DNA of 44,378 nucleotides. It comes from Nanobdellota archaeon (lineage in GTDB: Archaea; Nanobdellota; Nanobdellia; Pacearchaeales; GW2011-AR1). The stretch spans positions 1 to 44,378 of the forward strand of contig JAQICZ010000034.1 in NCBI GenBank assembly GCA_027858295.1, read 5' to 3'. Of this stretch, positions 29,658 through 38,668 are shown piece after piece (within the stretch, counting starts at the first letter, position 1; each line of letters starts with the position of its first letter). The notes beneath the pieces are model-generated. The model ran no database searches. It was not told the origin of the DNA and was given only the letters and a program-made list of their open reading frames with translations. The translations under genes were made by a program, and so were the position numbers.

Positions 29658-30620
29658 TTAGAACGGATAATAATTATACTTAAACGTTTGTGTTATTCTC
29701 ATTATATCAAAATCTCTAATTATGTTTGAAAACTCTTTTCTTAATTTATTTAATTCCTTGTATAGTCCATCTTCATCTTCAACTTCATATTCTAATTCTA
29801 TGTCCCATGATCCAACTAGTTTTAACAAATGGGTAATTTTATTATTCCCCTTTACATAATCTTTAAGAATCTTCTCTTGTTTTTCGTCAAAACTTTTTGT
29901 TCTCAATGTAACTTTGTATAATTTTATTCCTATATTTTCCAAATTTGGAAACATCCTATATTGAATTATTATTTTTTCCTTTGCAAGTTTTTTAACCCTA
30001 TAATTTATAATGTCTCTTGTAAGTTTGATCTTTTCTGACAATTCAACTATTGAAATTCTTGCATTAACAGAAAGTTCTTTAATTATTTTCTCATCTGTCT
30101 CATCTAATGAATAATTTTCCTCAGGAAATCCATAAACAAATTCAGAATCTTTTTTCTCTGTAAAATATTCCCTTGAATACATTGGAGAATATTCTGTAAG
30201 CAAAACATCTTTTTTTAAAATAAATTTAGAAAACTTATTCATAAATCCAAGCATTGTTTTGCCAAATTCAAAATTATTTTTAGCAAGAATAGAAACGGCC
30301 AAATCCCAATTTCCTCTAACCTCTCCAACCCAAATAGAACTTTTATCTTTAATCCAATAATTTCTAATTAAGTTTTCATCTTCTGGAGAGGCATTCTCAA
30401 ATTTAAAATAAATCTTATATTGAGAATATCCCAATCGAGTAAAATTAATTACAGTATAATAATTAAAGATAATATCATTACTTCTAAATCTATTTAATCT
30501 ATATTCCACTGCAGGCTTAGAAAGTTCAACCTTACTTGCAATCTGTGAGTTTGTGAGTCTAGCATTCTCATCTAGCAATGAAAGAATTTTTTTATCCTTT
30601 AAATCTAATTTTAACACCAT
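29658..30620 (-). CDS. Lrp/AsnC-like regulator with two HTH repeats
   Basis: LDLKDKKILSLLDENARLTNSQIASKVELSKPAVEYRLNRF and LDETDEKIIKELSVNARISIVELSEKIKLTRDIINYRVKKL. Confidence 0.9.
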   Translation of the reverse strand: MVLKLDLKDKKILSLLDENARLTNSQIASKVELSKPAVEYRLNRFRSNDIIFNYYTVINFTRLGYSQYKIYFKFENASPEDENLIRNYWIKDKSSIWVGEVRGNWDLAVSILAKNNFEFGKTMLGFMNKFSKFILKKDVLLTEYSPMYSREYFTEKKDSEFVYGFPEENYSLDETDEKIIKELSVNARISIVELSEKIKLTRDIINYRVKKLAKEKIIIQYRMFPNLENIGIKLYKVTLRTKSFDEKQEKILKDYVKGNNKITHLLKLVGSWDIELEYEVEDEDGLYKELNKLRKEFSNIIRDFDIMRITQTFKYNYYPF

Positions 30621-30757
30621 ATAATTAATAATATGTACTAAGTTTATATATTTTACTTATATGTAAGACTTTTTATAGATAGAATTGATATATGCAAATA
30701 TGTTAGTACTTCTAAGTTACAGGTTAACTTGTATAGAGATACAAAGGAGACAAAAAA

Positions 30758-31861
30758 ATGAAAAATAAAAATACAAAAATAATTGTAATCGCTTCAGTTC
30801 TAGTGGCGATAATAATTTTAGCAATTACATTAACTTCAAGTAATAATGTAGTTGAAGCTAAAACAGTAAAGATTGGAGTAATCGGTCATTTTAGTGGAAA
30901 CTATGCAGATTATGGGCTTCCAATGAAAAATGCTGTTTCATTATATGTTGACGAATTCAACAAAAATAATGAAATGCAAATTCAACTAATATTTGAAGAT
31001 GACTTAACAGATGCAAACAAAGCAGCCTCTGCTATGAATAAGCTTGTGAATATTGATAATGTAGATTATGTTCTTTCTGCTCAAGGTAGTGGTGCAGCAT
31101 CAGTTATTGCACCAATTGCAGAAGACACTGGGACTATTCTAATGGTGACTTTAGGCTCAGCACCTGGAATTCCACAAGGCAAGGATTATGTCTTTAGATC
31201 AGTTGTGTCAGATGTCTATCAAGGTTCAGCAATCCTCAATGTTATTGAAAATAAATTTAATTCAAAAAAGGTTTCAGTATTATATGTAAATGATGCTTAT
31301 GGTGTTGGTATTAAGGATTATATGTTAAATGGGAATTTTGAAAAAGGAATTTATGAGACATTTGAGTCTCAATCTAGTGATTTTAAAACACAACTGTTGA
31401 AAATTAAAGAATCTAATTCCGACACCTTAGCTCTTATTGCTAGGGACAAAGAAATTCCGACAATTTTAAGGCAAATTGATGATTTAGGCATAGATTTTAA
31501 GTATATTATCATTTCCGAAATAATGACACCTGAAGAAGTTTTATCAAATACTGGTTTAAATTCAGAGGGGATTTATACAATTTCTGCAAAGAGCCCTATT
31601 GACTATGTGAATTTCAACGAACAATACAAGGAAGTTTATGGTGAAGACTTAGGGTATGCAATGTATGCTTATGATGGAGCCGTTGCTTTAATCAAGGCTA
31701 TCAAATCTTCTAATGCCAATGCAGAAGTTGTTAAAACTAAGCTTCATTCTGTGAGTTTTAATGGTGCTAGTGGAGAAGTTGGATTTGACTTAGAAGGCGA
31801 TAGAACTGGAGTAAGTTATGAAGTCTACCAGGTTGTGAACGGAAAGCTTGTGGTTGTATAA
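30758..31861 (+). CDS. LivK-type substrate-binding protein (paralog 2)
   Basis: VKIGVIGHFSGNYADYGLPMKNAVSLYVDEFN...FEDDLTDANKAASAMNKLV. Confidence 0.9.
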   Translation: MKNKNTKIIVIASVLVAIIILAITLTSSNNVVEAKTVKIGVIGHFSGNYADYGLPMKNAVSLYVDEFNKNNEMQIQLIFEDDLTDANKAASAMNKLVNIDNVDYVLSAQGSGAASVIAPIAEDTGTILMVTLGSAPGIPQGKDYVFRSVVSDVYQGSAILNVIENKFNSKKVSVLYVNDAYGVGIKDYMLNGNFEKGIYETFESQSSDFKTQLLKIKESNSDTLALIARDKEIPTILRQIDDLGIDFKYIIISEIMTPEEVLSNTGLNSEGIYTISAKSPIDYVNFNEQYKEVYGEDLGYAMYAYDGAVALIKAIKSSNANAEVVKTKLHSVSFNGASGEVGFDLEGDRTGVSYEVYQVVNGKLVVV

Positions 31862-31973
31862 AGAGAAAATAATTTATTTTTATTTTTTTATTCTCTTTTT
31901 TTGTCTACGGTAATGGATGGTATTTATGTATTAAAAAAATAAAAAGAGAAAAAATGAAAAAATAAATTTCTCT

Positions 31974-33086
31974 TTAAATTAATACAACTTTTTCTCCGTT
32001 AAGAATTTGTTTAACAATTGCTTTACTATCAACTATTCCACCTGGTAAAACATTTAATATTCCCATGGCACCAACGAAGCCTTTTGTACTTTGCAAAATA
32101 TCTTTTGCTTCTGACGCTTTTCCATTCTCAGTTTTTTCGAATGATTTTATGATTAGTTTTAGACAATCATATCCATTTCCAGAATATGGTAAAGGTTCTG
32201 AGTTGTATTTGTTCTTAAAATCAGTTACATAAGATTCTGTCGGATTTGCTGAATAAACATACCATGCACCTTCGAATAATTCATATTCTTCAGTGTTTTC
32301 AAATGATTCTATTGCTGATAAAGGTATATCAATATTTAATTCATTAATTTGTTTTCCGATTATCTCGATCTCTGGAGAAATACCTATAATCAATAAAACT
32401 TCTGCACCTGATTCTTTTGATTTCATCAAACTTGTCCTAAAATCGGTTGCCCCTTTATTATAAACCTCATTCAAAGTTATTTCAACTTCCTTCTTTGATA
32501 TTTGTTCTTCTAAAGCGACCGTAATAGATGAAGCCCAGTTGCTATTCTCTCTAACTATTCCAACTTTTTCAATTCCTCTCGATTCCAACTCATCTAAAAA
32601 CATTCTAACTTCTTCCTCAGGGGTGGTCCAATGTATGAAATTATACATTCCTTCTGAAACTTTTTTATCAGTCGCAATACTTATATGTAAAATATTATTT
32701 TCTTCTGTTATTGGTGATATTATACTTCCTTGTCCAGATCCTATTGAAATGACTGAATCTATTTTATCTACATAAACCAACTTATTTATTGCCGATAAAG
32801 TCTTTGTTGTGTCAAACGAGTTATCTTCAAATATTATTTCATATTCATATTTAGTATTTCCGAGTTGTTCCTTTGCTAAAACCATTGCGTCACGAATACC
32901 TTCTCCTAAAAATCCAACATCTCCAGTTAATGGGATTATTACTCCAATCTTTATTATTTCTTTATTTGCCGGCATCTCGCCCGTTGAAAAAGATAATAAT
33001 AATATAATTGCTAATATAACTGCTAATGATGCGAATAATATTGTCTTCTTGTTTTTCATTTGTTTTGGCCTCCCTTCTAGCTGCAT
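31974..33086 (-). CDS. LivK-type substrate-binding protein (paralog 3)
   Basis: IKIGVIIPLTGDVGFLGEGIRDAMVLAKEQLG...FEDNSFDTTKTLSAINKLV. Confidence 0.9.
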   Translation of the reverse strand: MQLEGRPKQMKNKKTILFASLAVILAIILLLSFSTGEMPANKEIIKIGVIIPLTGDVGFLGEGIRDAMVLAKEQLGNTKYEYEIIFEDNSFDTTKTLSAINKLVYVDKIDSVISIGSGQGSIISPITEENNILHISIATDKKVSEGMYNFIHWTTPEEEVRMFLDELESRGIEKVGIVRENSNWASSITVALEEQISKKEVEITLNEVYNKGATDFRTSLMKSKESGAEVLLIIGISPEIEIIGKQINELNIDIPLSAIESFENTEEYELFEGAWYVYSANPTESYVTDFKNKYNSEPLPYSGNGYDCLKLIIKSFEKTENGKASEAKDILQSTKGFVGAMGILNVLPGGIVDSKAIVKQILNGEKVVLI

Positions 33087-33136
33087 AATGGGTTAGTAAT
33101 GAATTAAAACGTATAATAAATATTTATCCCTTTTTT

Positions 33137-33177
33137 CATACATAATGGTAATATTTATATATAATAATACCAGTATG
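33137..33177. promoter_or_regulatory. Extended dyad enclosing a TATA box in the livK3/lrp2 intergenic region
   Basis: CATAC ataa TGGTAATATT tatatat AATAATACCA GTATG. Confidence 0.6.
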
Positions 33178-33184
33178 TAGATAT

Positions 33185-34132
33185 ATGAAAATTGATATTA
33201 AGGATAGAAAAATATTATATGAATTAGAAAAGAACTCTAGACTAACTAATTCTCAAATTGGGAAGAGCGTTGGCCTTGGTCGTGATTCCGTTGGATACAG
33301 AATAAAACAATTAGAAGGAAAAGGCATTATTCGTGGATACAAGGCGGTTATTAATACAAGTAAGCTAGACTATGATTTTTTTAGAGTTTACTTCAAATTA
33401 ATGGATTTAAAAAAAGGAGATTTGGAAAAGATTATTGGGTTCTTAAAAAAAGATAAACGTGCCTGGTGGATTGCAAAACTTGAAGGCTCCTGGGACCTGG
33501 TCTTTGCCTTCTTTGCTAAAACAAATAAGGAATTTTATGATTTTCAATTTCAATTGCTAGAAAATTTTAGATCAAATATCAAGGAAAGTCTAATATCACC
33601 GATTATTTATTATCGCGAGATGCCCAGAAGATATCTAACAAATTCTAGAGAGAATTTTAAGATTGATGTTTCTGACCCTATTATTAAAATGGATGACAAA
33701 GATTTTAAAATACTTCGGATTTTGTCAAAAAATGGACGAATAATGATGATTGATTTGGCCAAGGCATTAAAACTTGATATTAAAACTATTAAATCTAGAA
33801 TTAAGAAACTTGAATCTGAAAAAATAATACTTGGTTACAATACAGATGTTGATGTCTCTAAATTAGGCAGGGACTTTTATACAGTTCAGATTAGTTTAAA
33901 CAATTATTCACGATTTGATTCTGTTAGAAATTATGTCCAATCACTCGTAGAATCTACATCTTGGGTTATTTCCATTGGTGGTGCTGATTTAGAATTTGAT
34001 TTGGAAATTGAAAACAGCAATAGATATTATGAGATTATTGATAAACTGCGTTCTAAATTTCCAGAAATTCGAGAGATTAGATATTTTAGAATTCGTGAGA
34101 ATTATAAAATAAATTATATGCCTGAAGAATAA
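33185..34132 (+). CDS. Lrp/AsnC-like regulator with two HTH repeats
   Basis: IDIKDRKILYELEKNSRLTNSQIGKSVGLGRDSVGYRIKQLEGKGIIRGY and MDDKDFKILRILSKNGRIMMIDLAKALKLDIKTIKSRIKKL. Confidence 0.9.
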   Translation: MKIDIKDRKILYELEKNSRLTNSQIGKSVGLGRDSVGYRIKQLEGKGIIRGYKAVINTSKLDYDFFRVYFKLMDLKKGDLEKIIGFLKKDKRAWWIAKLEGSWDLVFAFFAKTNKEFYDFQFQLLENFRSNIKESLISPIIYYREMPRRYLTNSRENFKIDVSDPIIKMDDKDFKILRILSKNGRIMMIDLAKALKLDIKTIKSRIKKLESEKIILGYNTDVDVSKLGRDFYTVQISLNNYSRFDSVRNYVQSLVESTSWVISIGGADLEFDLEIENSNRYYEIIDKLRSKFPEIREIRYFRIRENYKINYMPEE

Positions 34133-34205
34133 AAAAGGAATTCAAATTTATTTATTTTTAACTTTTAGTTACCTTTAAATTACCCATTCCCCTTGAAAGA
34201 AAAAG

Positions 34206-35081
34206 ATGGTATTTACACAACTACTAATGAACTCCCTAATAATAGGAAGTATCTACGCCTTAGTTGCCGCAGGCTTCTCCCTTATTTACAAGGCAAATAA
34301 ATTCTTTCATTTTGCTCATGGGTCGGTTGTTACATTTTCTGGATATATGTTCTACTTGGCATTCTCCTCACTGAATTTAGGATTAGTATTTTCTTCGATA
34401 TTTGCCTTAGTTCTTGCTGGAGCCTTGGGCTGGGGATTTTATGAAGGAGTCTATTTGCCAATACAGAAACGTGGAGCATCCAAGGCAATTCTGTTGATAG
34501 TATCTGTTGGGTTAATGATTTTAATTGAAAATTTAATATTGCTATTCTTTGGTGCTAATGTTAAAGTTCTTAAAATTGGAAGTTATGAAAGTTTGAATAT
34601 TCTTGGTGCCATTGTTACACCACTTCAACTTGTTATTATTGGTGTGTCTGTTATTCTATTTTTAATCTTATACTATATCATTAATAAAACTAAAATTGGT
34701 CGTGATCTGCGGGCTGTTAGCGATTCTAAAGAACTCTCAAGTATAGTGGGAATTAATTCCAGAAGAGTTTTAAACTTCTCTTTTATTATTGGCTCTTTTA
34801 TTGCGGGGATTGGCGGAATACTTATTGGGATGGAGCAAAACTTGACTCCAACCATGGGTATGATTCTAGGGATTAAAGGATTTACTGGGGCTGTAATTGG
34901 AGGGATGGCTTCTGTTCCTGCGGCGGTTCTTGGAAGTTATATTCTGGGAATTGTTGAGAATTTTGGTATTTGGTATTTGCCTAGTGGATATAAAGACGCT
35001 ATTGCATTTATTCTATTGTTTTTATTCTTGCTGTTGAAGCCTGAAGGATTATTTGGTAAAAAAATGGAGAGAAAAGGATGA
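34206..35081 (+). CDS. livH: Branched-chain amino acid ABC transporter permease LivH
   Basis: LLMNSLIIGSIYALVAAGFSLIYKANKFFHFAHGSVVTFSGY; GIKGFTGAVIGGMASVPAAVLGSYILGIVEN. Confidence 0.95.
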   Translation: MVFTQLLMNSLIIGSIYALVAAGFSLIYKANKFFHFAHGSVVTFSGYMFYLAFSSLNLGLVFSSIFALVLAGALGWGFYEGVYLPIQKRGASKAILLIVSVGLMILIENLILLFFGANVKVLKIGSYESLNILGAIVTPLQLVIIGVSVILFLILYYIINKTKIGRDLRAVSDSKELSSIVGINSRRVLNFSFIIGSFIAGIGGILIGMEQNLTPTMGMILGIKGFTGAVIGGMASVPAAVLGSYILGIVENFGIWYLPSGYKDAIAFILLFLFLLLKPEGLFGKKMERKG

Positions 35082-35279
35082 TGCGCGAAGCGCATGTATA
35101 TGGTATTAAGTATGAGGTAAGGTGTAGAGGAACGAGTAAGAATGCAGGACTTTGTCCTGAATTGATAAGTTTAATTATTCGTTCGCGCTGCGTGCATGGA
35201 TGGTTGGAGATTAACAGAGGAGTTAAAAGATGAAAGGAAAAATAAAAAGAAGAAAGAAAATTAATAGGAGAATGAAGCA

Positions 35280-36149
35280 ATGATAGCTAATTATTTTATT
35301 CATATATTGATTCTTGTAGGGATTTATTCTATACTTTCTGTTAGTTTGAACTTAGCTCTTGGATATACGGGACTACTTAACTTAGGGCACGTTGCTTTCT
35401 TTGGTGTTGGCGCGTATGTCTCTGCATTGCTTAATATGGTTGGAGTTCCGTTCATAATTTCTTTCTTAGCTGCAGGTGTGGTTGCTGGAGCATTTGGCTT
35501 ATTTTTGATTTATGTTAGTAAAAAACTAAAAGGGGATTATTTGGCTCTTGCAACTTTAGGGTTTGCATTCATTGTTTATTCTCTGTTATTGAATTTAAAG
35601 TTCACTCGTGGACCTCTTGGTATTCCTGGAATTCCTAAGCCTGAAATTTTTGGAATTGTTATTTCTTCTAATCTATCTTATTTGATTTTAGTTTTAGTCA
35701 TTGGGGTATTGACTTTTTTATTCTTTAACAAAGTTGTAAAGTCTTCTTTTGGTAAGATGCTTGGTGCTTTGCGTGATGATGAATTAAATCTTCGCGTACT
35801 TGGTAAAAATACTACTAAACTGAAATATTATTCTATGGGAATTAGCGCTTTCTTTGCAGGGATTGCTGGTTCTTTATTTGCTCACTATATTACATATATT
35901 GACCCGTCTTCGTTTTATATGAGTGAATTAATTTTGATTGTAACTATAGTTATTATTGGCGGGTTGGCATCAATTGAAGGTTCTTTAATTGGGGCTTTTA
36001 TTGTTATTCTAATTCCTGAAGTTTTGAGATTTTTTGCTTTGCCTAGCTCGATTTTAGGACCGATGAGACAAATATTTTATGCTCTTGTATTAATTGGGGT
36101 TCTTTGGTGGAGGCCTAAGGGGATTCTGGGGAAGGTGGATTTACAATGA
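35280..36149 (+). CDS. livM: Branched-chain amino acid ABC transporter permease LivM
   Basis: LSVSLNLALGYTGLLNLGHVAFFGVGAYVSALL; GALRDDELNLRVLGKNTTKLKYYSMGISAFFAGIAGSLFAHY. Confidence 0.95.
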   Translation: MIANYFIHILILVGIYSILSVSLNLALGYTGLLNLGHVAFFGVGAYVSALLNMVGVPFIISFLAAGVVAGAFGLFLIYVSKKLKGDYLALATLGFAFIVYSLLLNLKFTRGPLGIPGIPKPEIFGIVISSNLSYLILVLVIGVLTFLFFNKVVKSSFGKMLGALRDDELNLRVLGKNTTKLKYYSMGISAFFAGIAGSLFAHYITYIDPSSFYMSELILIVTIVIIGGLASIEGSLIGAFIVILIPEVLRFFALPSSILGPMRQIFYALVLIGVLWWRPKGILGKVDLQ

Positions 36150-36206
36150 AATACATGAATAACAAATTTTATAAATTGAAATATACTAACTATATTGATA
36201 TGAACC

Positions 36207-36246
36207 CCGGTAATCTAGAGATGGGTTGCCGGATGAGTCTTTTTTA
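36207..36246 (+). other. Stem-loop plus T-run: possible attenuator or small RNA
   Basis: CCGGTAA(36207-36213)/TTGCCGG(36226-36232) with one G-T pair, then CTTTTTTATTTT; TATA-like TTTTATAAATT about 30-40 nt upstream. Confidence 0.4.
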
Positions 36247-36261
36247 TTTTGAGGTGATATT

Positions 36262-36828
36262 ATGAGTGATACATTAGTTTTTATTGATGATGGATTTTTG
36301 TCTAAATTAAGTAAGTTTTTTGGAGAAGGAAAATATATAAAATTACATAGAAAAAAAATTTCAGAATTAATAGCAAGAAAGGAAAGTACAAATTTACTAA
36401 AAACATATCTATATACTGCCCCTCCATTCCAGAGAAATGTTCCAACTCTATTAGAAGAGAAAAGAAGGAGGGGGTATGACCGATTTGTAAAATCTTTAAT
36501 AGATGAAGGAATTGAAGTGAGAGAAGGAAGGTGTCAGAGATTAAAAATTAATGGTGAATTTGTATATTCTCAAAAAGGTGTTGATACATTATTGACTATG
36601 GACTTAGTAAAAGCACCATTTAAATTTCCAACAGTAAAAAAGATTATAATAATAGCTTCAGATTCAGATTTTGTTCCAGTAATTAAAGATATTCAAAGTG
36701 AAGGAGTAAAAGTTGTTCTATATACTTATTTTGAGAAAGGTCGTAAGGCTATATTTTCAACTTCAAATGAATTAATAAAAACTGTTTACAAATATGTTAA
36801 GTTAACAAAAGAGGACTTTTTAAAATGA
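36262..36828 (+). CDS. NYN (LabA/DUF88, PIN-like) domain protein
   Basis: TLVFIDDGFL...QKGVDTLLTMDLVK...IIIIASDSDFVPVIKDIQSEGVKVVLY. Confidence 0.88.
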   Translation: MSDTLVFIDDGFLSKLSKFFGEGKYIKLHRKKISELIARKESTNLLKTYLYTAPPFQRNVPTLLEEKRRRGYDRFVKSLIDEGIEVREGRCQRLKINGEFVYSQKGVDTLLTMDLVKAPFKFPTVKKIIIIASDSDFVPVIKDIQSEGVKVVLYTYFEKGRKAIFSTSNELIKTVYKYVKLTKEDFLK

Positions 36829-37550
36829 TAAAAATAAAGAATATAAATAAATCTTTTGGAGGGCTAAAAGCCGTTGATGGTATTAATTTAGAAATTGGCA
36901 AAGGCCAAATTACTGCTATTATTGGTCCGAATGGAAGCGGAAAGACAACATTATTTAATTTGATTTCTGGAATAGTTGAGAAGGATTCTGGTTCTATTTC
37001 TTTAAATGGAAAGAATATTTCTAGACAAGAAGATTTTCAGAGAAGTGAGTCTGGAATATCTAGAACTTTTCAACATGTTAGATTGTTTAAAAATTTAACA
37101 ATAAGAGAACATTTTGAAGTTGCTTTGGATGATGATAAAAATCTGCTGAAAAAGATTTTTTCTAAGAATAAAGATAGTGGTGATGAAATTGAACGGGTTA
37201 TGAGACTCATTGGGCTTGAAAAAAACATTGAAACGAAAGCAAATGATCTAAGTTATGGACAAAGAAAACTTCTTGATATTGGAATTGGAATTGTAAAGAA
37301 ACATGATGTTTTGATGCTTGATGAGCCTGTAGCTGGAATTAATCCTCTGCTTCGACGCAAGATTAAGGAATTGATTAAAGTATTAAGAGAACAAGGTGAA
37401 ACGATTGTGATTATCGAGCACAATATGGAGTTTGTTATGGATTTGGCTGACAGAGTTGTTTGTTTGGAGCAAGGGAATGTTATTTTCGAGGGGACGGCGA
37501 AAGAAGCGCAGAGTAGCAAGGAGGTGCTTGAAGCTTACTTAGGTAAGTGA
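36825..37550 (+). CDS. livG: Branched-chain amino acid ABC transporter ATPase LivG
   Basis: IIGPNGSGKTTLFN, LSYGQRKLLDIGIGI, VLMLDEPVAGINP. Confidence 0.95.
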   Translation: MIKIKNINKSFGGLKAVDGINLEIGKGQITAIIGPNGSGKTTLFNLISGIVEKDSGSISLNGKNISRQEDFQRSESGISRTFQHVRLFKNLTIREHFEVALDDDKNLLKKIFSKNKDSGDEIERVMRLIGLEKNIETKANDLSYGQRKLLDIGIGIVKKHDVLMLDEPVAGINPLLRRKIKELIKVLREQGETIVIIEHNMEFVMDLADRVVCLEQGNVIFEGTAKEAQSSKEVLEAYLGK

Positions 37551-37599
37551 TAATATATTGAACAATAGTTTTATATATTGAACGATAGTTCTAATTAAA

Positions 37600-38145
37600 A
37601 TGATGAAGAAATTTGAGAACTATGCTGGGATTAAGGTTTTGAATTATTTTTTAAAGAATCCTTCTACCAAGATTTATATTAAAGGACTTAGTCGTGAGCT
37701 AATTATTAGTTCTGCTACTTCAAAGACATTCTGCGATCAGTTTGAAGCCGAGAAGTTTTTAACTTCTGAAAGAATCGGAAATGTTAAATTATTTTATTTG
37801 AATAATGATTCTACTTATGTTCGTGAAATGAAGAGGGTATTTGCTTTAATGTTTTTTAGAGATTCGGGAATAGATAAAATTTTTACTAACTATGTTAGTT
37901 TTGCAATTTATGGAAGTTATGCAAATGGGGAGTATGATGAATCGAGTGATTTAGACCTTCTTCTTCTTGTTAGAAAGAAAGGTATAAGCAGAGACAAGTT
38001 ATTAAAATTTGAAAAAAAGATTGGAGTTGAAATCCAATTAACAGAATTACCTTATTATACATGGGAAAAAGAAAAGAAAGAAGGAAAGAACTTTTGCCGT
38101 GAAGTTTTGGAAAAACATATCTTAATTGGGGGCGAGAAATTATGA
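37600..38145 (+). CDS. MNT nucleotidyltransferase with N-terminal wHTH
   Basis: FAIYGSYANGEYDESSDLDLLLLV. Confidence 0.88.
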   Translation: MMKKFENYAGIKVLNYFLKNPSTKIYIKGLSRELIISSATSKTFCDQFEAEKFLTSERIGNVKLFYLNNDSTYVREMKRVFALMFFRDSGIDKIFTNYVSFAIYGSYANGEYDESSDLDLLLLVRKKGISRDKLLKFEKKIGVEIQLTELPYYTWEKEKKEGKNFCREVLEKHILIGGEKL

Positions 38146-38564
38146 GTAGATTTGATTATTGTTTGAAGTCTGGAATGATTAGGAAAGACTCAAAAGCAAC
38201 AGAGAGAGTATCGGAGTCCATTGAAACGTCGAAAAGATTCTTAATATCATCCGAAAAAACTTATGATATAAAAGAGTATGAAATGTCAGTATTAGCATCA
38301 TACAACTCAATGTTTCATTCTTGCAGAGTATTATTATTTAGTAAGGGATATATAGAAAAAAGCCATGCTTGTTTACTTGAAGCAATAAAAGAATTATTTT
38401 CAGGAGGCAAGATATCATTGCTTGTAAATATGCTAAATAAAATAAAAAAGTCCAGACATGAGATACAATATAGAGGTTTCCAGTCAGACTTAGAAGAGGC
38501 AGAGTTTGCGATTGATTTAGCTAGAGATTTTATTAACGAAGTTGGGAGAATCTTGGGACAATAA
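38142..38564 (+). CDS. HEPN domain protein
   Basis: LASYNSMFHSCRVLLFSKGYIEKSHACLLEAIKELF; overlaps MNT by 4 nt. Confidence 0.82.
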   Translation: MSRFDYCLKSGMIRKDSKATERVSESIETSKRFLISSEKTYDIKEYEMSVLASYNSMFHSCRVLLFSKGYIEKSHACLLEAIKELFSGGKISLLVNMLNKIKKSRHEIQYRGFQSDLEEAEFAIDLARDFINEVGRILGQ

Positions 38565-38668
38565 AATGCAGGATTACGTCATGAATTGATAAGTTGAATT
38601 GTCCGCTCCGCTGGGAACATTGTTGGCTGGAGGATGACTGCTAGTTAAAGACATAATAAAAAGAAAAA

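Noticed and set aside
35008-35280. 90-aa minus-strand ORF between livH and livM
   Set aside because: Contains intergenic repeat sequence and the antisense end of livH; livH to livM looks co-oriented and continuous.
36207-36246. Box C/D sRNA in the livM-NYN gap
   Set aside because: No convincing C (RUGAUGA) or D (CUGA) boxes at the right spacing; kept only as a generic stem-loop.
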